Source: Kiritimatiellia bacterium (GTDB taxonomy: Bacteria; Verrucomicrobiota; Kiritimatiellia; RFP12; UBA1067). Taken from it: a stretch of 6,101 bases of DNA. Under the pieces are notes generated by a model. The model was not told the origin of the DNA. It saw only the letters and a program-made list of their open reading frames with translations, and ran no database searches. Where the stretch lies: contig JAQWAM010000091.1 of assembly GCA_028707675.1 (NCBI GenBank), forward strand, positions 1 through 6,101. The letters are read 5' to 3'. This document shows, piece by piece, positions 1 to 5,840 of this stretch (positions within the stretch are counted from its first letter, which is position 1; each line of letters begins with the position of its first letter). The translations under genes were made by a program, and so were the position numbers.

Positions 1-221
1 AGGCGGTCAACAAGTTGGCTGACGCGGTGAAACGGGGTTTTGTGCCTACTGCTGATATGTTGCGTCAGGCTCAAACCGCTTATGAGTTGTGTAAGGCCAA
101 GCTGGCGGACTTAATTAAAGTCGGCGCGTCGCGTCAAGTGATCGAAATTACGGAGAAACGGGTCAAGGTGGCGGCGGAAAGCATGAAAGTCATAGCGGAG
201 GCGGGTTTGCGTAACGAGTAA
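1..221 (+). CDS. C-terminal end of an unrecognised helical protein (5' truncated)
   Basis: The frame is open from the left edge of the window (first full codon at base 3) to the TAA at 219-221, so this is the last 73 or so residues of a gene that starts outside. A TTG at 15 could serve as a start, but no ribosome binding site is visible in the few bases before it and the frame continues upstream, so truncation is the better reading. The peptide is rich in Ala, Lys, Glu and Leu and is predicted by eye to be almost wholly alpha-helical (for example the stretches MLRQAQTAYELCKAKLADLI and KRVKVAAESMKVIAEAGL), possibly a coiled coil. There is no signal peptide or membrane segment in this part. I do not recognise the family. 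A TolC-like outer-membrane efflux tail is one loose possibility, suggested only by the helical AQTAYELCKAKL pattern. Its codons look less GC-biased than those of the downstream genes. Confidence 0.6.
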   Translation, partial: AVNKLADAVKRGFVPTADMLRQAQTAYELCKAKLADLIKVGASRQVIEITEKRVKVAAESMKVIAEAGLRNE

Positions 222-242
222 CTTGGAATGCGGTGACAAGAA

Positions 243-280
243 CCGCGCTTTGCGCGGGTTGCGGCGCCGCTTTGCGCGGC
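243..280. repeat. Tandem GC-rich hairpins with shared GCTTTGCGCGG core
   Basis: Two adjacent short inverted repeats lie just after the first gene. CCGCGC (243-248) pairs with GCGCGG (252-257) across a TTT loop, and GCCGC (266-270) pairs with GCGGC (276-280) across TTTGC. They share the core GC-TTT-GCGCGG and are bridged by the perfect palindrome GCGGCGCCGC (261-270). A smaller inverted repeat, TTGCC-GCG-GGCAA, follows at 324-336. None is followed by a T run, so they are not classical intrinsic terminators. They may be a REP-like extragenic element or help to protect or end the upstream transcript. The rest of the 222-441 gap holds only the promoter listed next. Confidence 0.55.
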
Positions 281-381
281 ATTGCTACAAAAGCGGCGGC
301 ACTCGTCCCGCATAGCGTTTAGCTTGCCGCGGGCAATCCAAAAAGTCGCGCCTAATTACCATTAGCCAAAAGGCCGAGTTT

Positions 382-410
382 TTGACAATATGACTTTTGA
401 CGTTTTTTAT
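382..410 (+). promoter_or_regulatory. Predicted sigma-70 promoter of the DUF1080-regulator unit
   Basis: TTGACA at 382-387 is a perfect -35 box. Seventeen bases later comes TTTTAT (405-410), matching four of six positions of the -10 consensus, within an AT-rich stretch that contrasts with the GC-rich surroundings. A second TTGACG (397-402) lies within the spacer, giving the direct repeat TTTTGAC at 380-386 and 395-401. Transcription would begin about 25 bases before the start codon at 442. The prediction rests on sequence match and position only. Confidence 0.55.
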
Positions 411-441
411 TTCGGTAAAGTTTTAAAAGTGAGGGATAACG

Positions 442-1587
442 ATGAGGTTTTGCATAAACTTGATGGCGGCGGGGGTGGCGATATTGGCGGCGGGGGCGCT
501 CAGGGCGGGAGTTTACGGCGATACGCCTGACGCCAGGCACGCCTGGGCGGTACATGACATGAACCGGCCGCGGCCGCCGGTGGTTACGGCTGAGCCGGGA
601 CTTCCGCCGTCGGACGCGGTCGTGCTTTTCGATGGCACCTCGCTTGATGCGTGGGTTTCCAAAGACGGCGAGCCTTGCAAGTGGCGCATTGTCGACGGCG
701 CCATGAAGGTGGTTCCCAAGACGGGGCAGATACAAACCAAACAGGCTTTCGGCGACTGCCATCTGCATCTGGAATGGGCTTCTCCCGCAGAGGTCAAAGG
801 CTCCGGTCAGGGGCGCGGCAACAGCGGCGTGTTCCTGATGGGCATGCACGAGGTGCAAATTCTCGACTCTTACAACAACGATGCCTACGCCGACGGGCAG
901 GCCGCCTCGGTGTATGCCGAGAACCCGCCGCTGGTAAACGCCTGCCGCAAGCCCGGCGCGTGGCAGACTTATGACATAATCTTTCACCAGCCGGTATGGG
1001 AGGGCGAAACCCTGAAGTATCCGGGCTCCGTCACGGTGTTGCACAACGGGGTTCTGGCGCAGGATCACTGGGAGCTCGAGGGATTGACGACGCACTGCCG
1101 TCGGCGGCCGCTCGCGCCGTACCCGGCGAAACTGCCGCTGGCCTTGCAGGATCACGGCGACCTTGTCCGTTTCCGCAACATCTGGATCCGCGAGATACCG
1201 TCGCGTTACGCGAACACCACTCACGGCGGCCCGGCCGCGAACGAGGCTGATGTCATGGCGCTGCGCAAAGAAACAGCGATGAAGCTTTTCGCGGCAGCCA
1301 ATCCCGACGACCAGAACAAGCGCGCCGCTCTGAGCCGTATGCTGGAGGTTGTCTCGTATGACAAGAGCGAGGAGCACATGCGTGTCGTGTTGCGGCTGAG
1401 GGACGCTTATCTGCGGGAACTGGCCGGACTTGACACCCGGCAAATAAAGGATCGCAAAGGCGAGATCATCGCAGTGCGCAACGAGTGTAATGTGCTGATA
1501 CGCAACAAGGTGTTTCCTGAAGAGTGCAAACTGCGCGCGGAGCTGCAGCGCATAATAAACGAGAACGCCCTTGAAAAGAAAAAATGA
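442..1587 (+). CDS. Secreted 3-keto-disaccharide hydrolase-like (DUF1080) protein with helical C-terminal extension
   Basis: The 381-residue product starts at ATG 442 with a good ribosome binding site (GAGGG, 431-435, six bases upstream). Residues 1-22 form a signal peptide (MRFCINLMAAGVAILAAGALRA), so it acts in the periplasm or outside the cell. Residues about 59-253 match the DUF1080 / 3-keto-disaccharide hydrolase fold (PF06439, concanavalin-like beta-sandwich): VLFDGTSLDAW at 61-71, WRIVDGAMKVVP at 81-92, HLHLEWASP at 107-115, GRGNSGVFLMGMHEVQILDS at 124-143, and the closing DHGDLVRFRNIWIREIP at 237-253. Family members are linked to carbohydrate processing and are very abundant in Planctomycetes, Verrucomicrobia and Bacteroidetes; the exact substrate cannot be read from sequence. 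Residues 254-381 are an added, charged, mostly helical tail that I do not recognise. The next gene, a metal-type repressor, starts 12 bases after the TGA stop, so they are probably co-transcribed. Confidence 0.88.
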   Translation: MRFCINLMAAGVAILAAGALRAGVYGDTPDARHAWAVHDMNRPRPPVVTAEPGLPPSDAVVLFDGTSLDAWVSKDGEPCKWRIVDGAMKVVPKTGQIQTKQAFGDCHLHLEWASPAEVKGSGQGRGNSGVFLMGMHEVQILDSYNNDAYADGQAASVYAENPPLVNACRKPGAWQTYDIIFHQPVWEGETLKYPGSVTVLHNGVLAQDHWELEGLTTHCRRRPLAPYPAKLPLALQDHGDLVRFRNIWIREIPSRYANTTHGGPAANEADVMALRKETAMKLFAAANPDDQNKRAALSRMLEVVSYDKSEEHMRVVLRLRDAYLRELAGLDTRQIKDRKGEIIAVRNECNVLIRNKVFPEECKLRAELQRIINENALEKKK

Positions 1588-1599
1588 TGGAGTTTTCAG

Positions 1600-1968
1600 G
1601 TGACAAACAGCCTCGAGGATTATCTGGAGATGATCTACATGCTGACGCAGGCGAACGGCCACGCGCGTGTGCGTGATGTGGCTTCATCTCTGCATGTCAA
1701 AATGCCGTCGGTCATCAAGGCCGTTCTGGAACTCAAGCGTTACGGTTATGTGGCGCAGGAGCCTTACGGCAAGCTTGAGCTTACCGGCGCGGGCATCAAG
1801 GCCGCAAGTCAGATCCTCGGGCGCCACACCCTGCTGAAAGAGTTTCTGTTGCTGTTGGGCGTGACGGAGGAGACGGCGGAAAAAGACGCCTGCAGTATGG
1901 AGCATTTCCTCGGCGCGGAAACTTTGGCGCGCGTCACGGAGTTTGTGCGGCGCAAGCGCCTCACCTAA
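1600..1968 (+). CDS. DtxR/MntR-family metal-dependent transcriptional repressor (short form)
   Basis: The 122-residue product starts at GTG 1600, with GGAG (1589-1592) seven bases upstream. Residues 4-62 form the winged helix: SLEDYLEMIYML resembles the N terminus of MntR, ARVRDVASSLHVKMPSVIKAVLELKRYGYV (22-51) is the helix-turn-helix, and YGKLELTGAG is the wing. Residues 69-118 are the dimerisation and metal-binding domain. By comparison with MntR and DtxR, likely metal ligands are D7, E10, H76 (GRH motif), C98, E101 and H102. The Asp at position 7 is MntR-like, whereas the Cys of C-x-x-E-H is DtxR/IdeR-like. No C-terminal SH3-like domain is present, so it belongs to the short MntR class (B. 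subtilis MntR has 142 residues). It would bind operator DNA as a dimer when loaded with Mn(II) or Fe(II). No transporter lies nearby, so its targets are unknown; it may control its own two-gene unit. Confidence 0.85.
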   Translation: MTNSLEDYLEMIYMLTQANGHARVRDVASSLHVKMPSVIKAVLELKRYGYVAQEPYGKLELTGAGIKAASQILGRHTLLKEFLLLLGVTEETAEKDACSMEHFLGAETLARVTEFVRRKRLT

Positions 1969-2001
1969 CCGCCTAACAACCTTAACTCCCAACCCCCTTA
2001 A

Positions 2002-2028
2002 ATCCGGAATCCCCGCAGGATGCCGGAT
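2002..2028. terminator. Hairpin between convergent genes, possible bidirectional terminator
   Basis: ATCCGG-A-ATCC (2002-2012) pairs with GGAT-G-CCGGAT (2018-2028), giving ten base pairs with one A/G mismatch and a five-base loop (CCGCA). It sits in the 59-base gap between the + strand repressor and the - strand DUF1015 gene, and its right arm touches the latter's stop codon (2028-2030). Read on the minus strand it is followed only by ATTTAA, and on the plus strand by no T run. It is therefore a weak intrinsic terminator by rule, supported mainly by its position. Confidence 0.5.
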
Positions 2029-3248
2029 CACACCAGCGTGTGGATAAGCAGGCCCGAGCGCAGCTTGGGCTCGAACCAGGTGCTTTTCGGCGGCATGATC
2101 TGCCCGGCGTCCGCGATGTCCATCATCTGTTCCACGGTCACCGGGAACATTGAGAATGCCACGGCGTCGTTGTCGTCTTTGACCCTCCGCTCGAGCTCCG
2201 CCGTGCCGCGGATGCCGCCGATGAAAGAGATGCGGTTGTCGGTGCGCGGATCGCCGATGCCCAGCAGCGGTGCGAGCAGGCGATCCTGCAAGACGCTGAC
2301 GTCCAGCCGCCCCACCGGATCGGCGTCGCAATCGTCCCAAGACAGTTTGTGCCAGCGCCCGTCCAGAAACATCCGCACCTCGCGCGGGCCGGACGGCACG
2401 GCGCCGTCGGCCGGAGCGGACTTGAAGACTTCCCCGACCTTGGAGAGGAAGGCTGCGGGCGGCATTCCGTTCAAATCCGTGACGCAGCGGTTGTAGGGCA
2501 TGATGCTCAGGCTGGAGGCCGGGAAGACCACAGCCAGGAACCAGTTGTATTCCTCCTGGCCGGTATGGGCGGGATTGGCGGCGCGCATGTTCTTGCCGGT
2601 GCGGAAAGCCGCAGCGGCGCGGTGGTGCCCGTCCGCGACGTAGGCCAGCGGGATTTGCCGGAAGGCCTCTATCCACGCGGCGTTGTTGTCAGACGTGCGC
2701 CAGACCGTGTGCCGCACACCGTCAGGCGCGGTGAAGTCGTAAAGCGGCGCGGTGCATTCGGCGGCGCTGATCAGGCGGCCGAGCATGTCATCGTCGCGGC
2801 AGGTCAAGAAGACCGGCCCGGTGTTGGCCTTGAGCTCGGTGCAGTGGCGGGTGCGGTCGTCTTCCTTGTCCTTGCGGGTCTTCTCGTGTTTGCGGATGAT
2901 GTCATGGGCGTAATCGTCGATATTGCAGCAGGCCACCACGCCGGTCTGGCTGTGGCCCCCCATGATTTGGCGGTAGAGGTAGAAGCAGTCGGCCTTCTCG
3001 CGGACCAACGTGCCGCGCTCGCTCAGGCCGGCGAGGGCTTTCGCGCCTTGGGCGTAGACCGCGTCGCTGTGGATGCCGGCGTTGTCCGGCAGGTCGATCT
3101 CGGGGCGGGTGACGTGCAGGAAACTGTCGGGATTATTGGCGGCGAGGGCGCGCGCTTCGGCGGTGTCCACCACGTCATACGGCACCGCGGCGACAAGCTG
3201 AGCTTTTTCCGGCAGGGGCCGCAGGGCGGCGAACGGTTTGATCTGCAT
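2028..3248 (-). CDS. DUF1015 family protein
   Basis: The 406-residue product fits the usual length of about 400 for DUF1015 (PF06245). The start chosen is the ATG at 3246-3248: the family begins with M-x-x-x-P-F-x-A-L-R-P, exactly as here (MQIKPFAALRP), and AGGA lies seven bases upstream. A longer in-frame reading to 3452 would overlap the upstream gene and add 68 residues of unrelated sequence. Conserved motifs in order: VPYDVV (22-27), HVTRPE (45-50), HEKTRKDKEDDR (121-132), YVADGHHRAAAA (203-214), YNWFLAVVFP (234-243), MPYNR (250-254) and MPPKSTWFEPKLRSGLLIHT (385-404). The protein has no signal peptide or membrane segment and should be cytosolic. Its activity is not established from the sequence. 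From memory, family members often lie next to serine-biosynthesis genes in other bacteria, but no such genes are seen here. It follows the surface-repeat gene by 17 bases, probably in one transcript. Confidence 0.88.
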   Translation of the reverse strand: MQIKPFAALRPLPEKAQLVAAVPYDVVDTAEARALAANNPDSFLHVTRPEIDLPDNAGIHSDAVYAQGAKALAGLSERGTLVREKADCFYLYRQIMGGHSQTGVVACCNIDDYAHDIIRKHEKTRKDKEDDRTRHCTELKANTGPVFLTCRDDDMLGRLISAAECTAPLYDFTAPDGVRHTVWRTSDNNAAWIEAFRQIPLAYVADGHHRAAAAFRTGKNMRAANPAHTGQEEYNWFLAVVFPASSLSIMPYNRCVTDLNGMPPAAFLSKVGEVFKSAPADGAVPSGPREVRMFLDGRWHKLSWDDCDADPVGRLDVSVLQDRLLAPLLGIGDPRTDNRISFIGGIRGTAELERRVKDDNDAVAFSMFPVTVEQMMDIADAGQIMPPKSTWFEPKLRSGLLIHTLV

Positions 3249-3265
3249 GGAAACTTCCTGTCGAA

Positions 3266-3775
3266 TCAGAAGCCGATGTTGATGATCGGGCAGAAGGGCA
3301 CCTGGCTGCCGCGGATGACGTTGATCAGACCGAGCTGGAAACCGTACATGTCTTCGGTCCGGTTGATAAGGCCGACCTGAAAGCCTTCGGCGTAATCGGC
3401 CAAGTTGACTAATCCGGCCTGAAGGCCGTACATGGTCTTGGACTCGTTCCACAGGCCGGCCTGCAAGCCCATCATGTCGCCGAGCCCGGCCGAGTTGTAG
3501 CAGCCGATCTGGAAGCCCGCCAGCGCGTCCTTGACATCGTTGCGCAAGAGGTTAATCTGGATGCCGTTGAAATACTGGGAGCGCCCGATCAGGCCGAGGT
3601 CCAGGCCGGTCACCTGCTCGCAATATCCGGCGGGCAGGGTCAGGCGCAAGCCTATCACATCGATATCCTCAACGTCATTGAAAGCGAACCACACCGGCCA
3701 TTTGACTCTTTCCGCCGCGGCGGCTCCGCTGATCACCGCTCCCGCCAAAAACAAACCCAACATCATTTTTTTCAT
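3266..3775 (-). CDS. Exported surface-repeat protein (LA_2272-like G-[FL]-Q-x-G-L-x-N repeats)
   Basis: The 169-residue product starts at the ATG at 3773-3775, which gives a clean signal peptide (MKKMMLGLFLAGAVISGAAA, cleavage probably after residue 20 or 21) and a strong GAGGG four bases upstream. A GTG 12 codons earlier lacks these. The mature part carries at least seven repeats of a Gly-hydrophobic-Gln-x-Gly-Leu-x-Asn motif: GLDLGLIG (57), GIQINLLRN (71), GFQIGCYN (87), GLQAGLWN (103), GLQAGLVN (117), GFQVGLIN (131) and GFQLGLIN (145). They are spaced 14 or 16 residues apart, as in a beta-solenoid or stacked strand protein. Such proteins are annotated as LA_2272/LA_2273-type surface repeat proteins in Leptospira and PVC bacteria. 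The protein ends in Phe after a hydrophobic strand (CPIINIGF), as outer-membrane beta proteins often do. Periplasmic or outer-membrane location is inferred; function is unknown. Confidence 0.75.
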   Translation of the reverse strand: MKKMMLGLFLAGAVISGAAAAERVKWPVWFAFNDVEDIDVIGLRLTLPAGYCEQVTGLDLGLIGRSQYFNGIQINLLRNDVKDALAGFQIGCYNSAGLGDMMGLQAGLWNESKTMYGLQAGLVNLADYAEGFQVGLINRTEDMYGFQLGLINVIRGSQVPFCPIINIGF

Positions 3776-3846
3776 GGTACCCTCTTCATTGTTTGCCGGT
3801 TCAAGTCTCACGTAGTTTCAGACTTCAGACCGTGATTTCATGCGTT

Positions 3847-3875
3847 ACTATACCCGATTGTGCGGCGCAACGCAA
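3847..3875 (-). promoter_or_regulatory. Predicted sigma-70 promoter of the surface-repeat/DUF1015 unit
   Basis: Read on the minus strand, TTGCGT (3870-3875) is followed after exactly 17 bases by TATAGT (3847-3852), five of six matches to the -10 consensus. Transcription would start near 3840, giving a leader of about 65 bases before the ATG at 3775. No other comparable pair is seen upstream of this gene. Confidence 0.55.
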
Positions 3876-3878
3876 ACA

Positions 3879-3904
3879 CGAGAATCTCGGATTCGCGATT
3901 TTTT
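3879..3904 (+). terminator. Terminator-like hairpin plus T6 in the divergent gap
   Basis: CG-A-GAATC (3879-3886) pairs with GATTC-G-CG (3890-3897) across the loop TCG, with one A/G mismatch in eight positions. It is followed by A and six T (3899-3904), the layout of an intrinsic terminator on the plus strand. Yet no plus-strand gene lies directly upstream, since the preceding genes run the other way. It could stop antisense readthrough from entering the mla operon. Alternatively the dyad (also readable as CGAGA-A-TCTCG, 3879-3889) may be an operator next to the minus-strand -35 box at 3870-3875. Confidence 0.4.
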
Positions 3905-3929
3905 GGGCGCGTATAAAATCCGTTACAGC

Positions 3930-3973
3930 ACACCTTTTAAAAGCGACCTTGAAGCGGGCGCGCTCAAAGGTGT
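3930..3973 (+). repeat. Perfect 8-base inverted repeat in the mlaE leader
   Basis: ACACCTTT (3930-3937) and AAAGGTGT (3966-3973) are exact reverse complements separated by 28 bases. A nested AGCG (3942-3945)/CGCT (3961-3964) pair allows an extended stem-loop. The right arm contains AAAGGTG, the only ribosome-binding-like sequence before mlaE. It may be an operator or a leader structure that hides a binding site. Confidence 0.45.
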
Positions 3974-3978
3974 ATTAT
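3949..3978 (+). promoter_or_regulatory. Possible promoter of the mla operon
   Basis: TTGAAG (3949-3954) is followed after 18 bases by TATTAT (3973-3978). Transcription from here would begin almost at the ATG of mlaE (3988), giving a leaderless or nearly leaderless message, which would fit the lack of a well-placed ribosome binding site. An alternative -10 box, TATAAA (3912-3917), has no convincing -35 partner but would include the inverted repeat at 3930-3973 in the leader. Confidence 0.35.
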
Positions 3979-3987
3979 TGAAACGCA

Positions 3988-5082
3988 ATGATGCGTTTGA
4001 ACCTGCCAGCAAATAGTTCAGCCGAGAACGTCGCCCGCCTCTGGCAGGCGGCGATGCCGGAAATATCGCGTTTGGGAACGGGGGATAAGCTGATCGTGAA
4101 CGCCGATGACGTCGAATCTTGCGCGGGGGCTGGCGAAGCGCTGATTCTGGACCTGCACCGGCGTTCCGCCGCGCAGGGTTTCGCCATCGTCTGGCGCGAC
4201 CGCCGCGGGTTGGCGGCGCGCACCCTGCGGATCTTCGACGTGAAAAAATACCTTAACGGTGAAGCTGAACCAGCCAACGCGGCGCGCCACACCCGCACCG
4301 CCGATCAGGTCGGCCGGGCCGTGGCGGATATTTCCGGCAACCTTTGCGGGCAGTTGGCTTTCTTGGGCGAGATGGCTGTTTCGGCCGTGCGGCTGATCGC
4401 GCGTCCGGGGCGGCTGCGGCTGCGCGACACCATGTTGCACTTTGAGCGCGCCGGGGTGGACGCACTGCCGATAACCCTGCTGATCGGCTTTCTGCTGGGC
4501 GTTATTCTGGCCTTCATGTCGGCCACCTCGTTCCGCCGGTTCGGTGTGGAGGTTTACGTGGCCGACCTGATCGCCATCGGCCTGTTCCGCGAACTCGGCG
4601 CGCTTATCACCGCGATAATTCTGGCGGGCCGGTCGGGCTCGGCCTTCGCGGCGGAGCTTGGCAGCATGAAGGTCAACGAGGAAATTGATGCGCTGGTCAC
4701 CCTCGGTCTGCCGCCGATGGTGTTCCTGGCCATGCCGCGCGTGATCGCGGCGACATTGGTGATGCCGCTGCTGACGATATTCACGATCATGGCGGGCCTG
4801 CTGGGCGGCGTGCTGGTGCTGATGTCTCTGGGCATACCGGCCACGGTCTACTGGCAGCATGTTTTCAACTCGACGCCGCTGGGCAACGTCATGCTGGGAC
4901 TTTCAAAGGCGGCGGTTTTCGGCCTGCTGGTCGGGCTGGTGGGCTGCGCGCAGGGCCTGAGCGCCAGCCGCAGCGCCGACGCTGTGGGCCGTGCCGCCAC
5001 CGCCGCGGTGGTCGGCAGCCTGGTGCTGATCACGGTTTTCGACGGCGTATTCGCCGTACTGGCCTATATTCTGGGAATATGA
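3988..5082 (+). CDS. mlaE: Fused STAS-domain/MlaE-type ABC transporter permease (phospholipid transport)
   Basis: This 364-residue inner-membrane protein is the permease of an Mla/MCE-type lipid ABC transporter, which in well-studied bacteria keeps the outer membrane lipid asymmetric. Residues 1 to about 90 are a STAS-like domain (the MlaB role), with the core strand KLIVNADDVESCAGAGEALI at 34-53; a separate MlaB is thus not needed. Residues about 105-364 are the MlaE permease. Its hallmark block is RELGALITAIILAGRSGSAF (201-220), followed by AAELGSMKVNEEIDALVTLG (221-240) with the cytosolic coupling segment, and GCAQGLSASRSADAVGRAAT (319-338) near the end. Hydrophobic spans lie at about 160-183, 200-220, 252-282, 300-320 and 338-362. 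A stand-alone MlaE is about 260 residues. ATG 3988 and ATG 3991 are both possible starts; the only Shine-Dalgarno-like AAAGGTG lies 15 or more bases away. The ATPase gene follows four bases after the stop. Confidence 0.9.
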   Translation: MMRLNLPANSSAENVARLWQAAMPEISRLGTGDKLIVNADDVESCAGAGEALILDLHRRSAAQGFAIVWRDRRGLAARTLRIFDVKKYLNGEAEPANAARHTRTADQVGRAVADISGNLCGQLAFLGEMAVSAVRLIARPGRLRLRDTMLHFERAGVDALPITLLIGFLLGVILAFMSATSFRRFGVEVYVADLIAIGLFRELGALITAIILAGRSGSAFAAELGSMKVNEEIDALVTLGLPPMVFLAMPRVIAATLVMPLLTIFTIMAGLLGGVLVLMSLGIPATVYWQHVFNSTPLGNVMLGLSKAAVFGLLVGLVGCAQGLSASRSADAVGRAATAAVVGSLVLITVFDGVFAVLAYILGI

Positions 5083-5086
5083 ACCA

Positions 5087-5839
5087 ATGACGGACGAGAT
5101 TGTCATAAAAGTAGAAAACGTTAGCGCGGGATATGAAGAGCCGGTGCTGGTGAACATAAATTTCAGCGTGCGGCGCGGCGAGATCTTTGTGATCCTGGGC
5201 GGGTCGGGCTGCGGGAAAAGCACCTTGCTCAAGCACATGGCCGGGCTCACGCCGCCGCTGGCCGGCGAGATCCGGCTGATGGGTGACCCCGTCAGCGGAG
5301 GGAACGCGGCCGACCGGGCGCGCGCTTTGCGTCATTTCGGCATGGCCTACCAGAGCGGCGCGCTGTTCGGCTCCATGACTCTGCTCGAAAATGTCAGCCT
5401 GCCGATCGAGTCGTTCACCGCCCTGCCGCGGGCGGCGCGTTTGCTGCTCGCGGAGATGAAGCTCGATCTTGTGGGGCTTAAAGAGTACGCTTCATTTTTC
5501 CCTGCGGAAATCAGCGGGGGTATGAAAAAGCGGGCTGCCATCGCGCGCGCCATGGCGCTGGATCCGGAGATACTGTTTCTGGACGAGCCCTCGGCCGGGC
5601 TCGATCCGGTGACCTCGGCCGGGCTTGACCGCCTGATCCTGCGCATCCGCGACCTGCAGGGCGTGACGGTGGTGATGGTTACGCACGAGCTGGACAGCAT
5701 CTTTGCCGTGGCCGACCGCTGCGTGATGCTGGATCAAAAGAGCCGCGGCATGCTGGCCGAAGGCCGGCCGGCCGACCTGCGCGACCGGCCGCCGTGCGCG
5801 GCTGTGCGAGCCTTTTTCAACCGTGAGGGCGGAGATTGA
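5087..5839 (+). CDS. mlaF: MlaF-type ABC transporter ATP-binding protein
   Basis: This 250-residue cytosolic ATPase powers the MlaE permease. All ABC motifs are intact: Walker A GGSGCGKST (38-46), Q-loop Gln 89 in AYQSGALF, signature ISGGMKKRAAIARA (142-155), Walker B ILFLDEPSAGLDP (162-174) with Asp166 and catalytic Glu167, and the switch His200 in VTHELDS. ISGGM with the following K-K-R-A-A-I-A-R-A is typical of the Mla/Ttg2A subfamily, and the position after a STAS-MlaE fusion makes the assignment firm. ATG 5087 follows the mlaE stop by four bases, with GGGAA about ten bases upstream, so translation is probably coupled. The length is close to that of E. coli MlaF. Confidence 0.93.
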   Translation: MTDEIVIKVENVSAGYEEPVLVNINFSVRRGEIFVILGGSGCGKSTLLKHMAGLTPPLAGEIRLMGDPVSGGNAADRARALRHFGMAYQSGALFGSMTLLENVSLPIESFTALPRAARLLLAEMKLDLVGLKEYASFFPAEISGGMKKRAAIARAMALDPEILFLDEPSAGLDPVTSAGLDRLILRIRDLQGVTVVMVTHELDSIFAVADRCVMLDQKSRGMLAEGRPADLRDRPPCAAVRAFFNREGGD

Positions 5840-5840
5840 G

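Noticed and set aside
243..336. CRISPR-like or tandem repeat array
   Set aside because: Only two imperfect copies of an 11-base core are present, with no regular spacers and no cas genes.
352..1662. Long minus-strand frame (436 codons) opposite the DUF1080 gene
   Set aside because: It is antisense to a well-supported gene, is Arg/His-rich and low in recognisable motifs, and has no signal or family match; long shadow frames are expected in GC-rich DNA.
1684..2676. Minus-strand frame (330 codons) overlapping the repressor and the DUF1015 3' end
   Set aside because: It overlaps two real genes and its Arg-rich composition is that of an out-of-frame reading.
2349..3380. Plus-strand frame (343 codons) opposite the DUF1015 gene
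   Set aside because: It is Gly/Ala/Val-rich, without motifs, and antisense to a gene with clear family motifs.
3249..3452. 68-residue N-terminal extension of the DUF1015 frame
   Set aside because: It overlaps the surface-repeat gene, has Arg/Pro-rich shadow composition, and the family N terminus and ribosome binding site both place the start at 3248.
3793..3981. Plus-strand frame of 62 codons in the divergent intergenic region
   Set aside because: It lacks a ribosome binding site, crosses the predicted minus promoter and the hairpin-T6 element, and its peptide resembles nothing known.
4018..4860. Minus-strand frame (280 codons) opposite mlaE
   Set aside because: It is His/Gln/Arg-rich shadow sequence antisense to a clear membrane permease.
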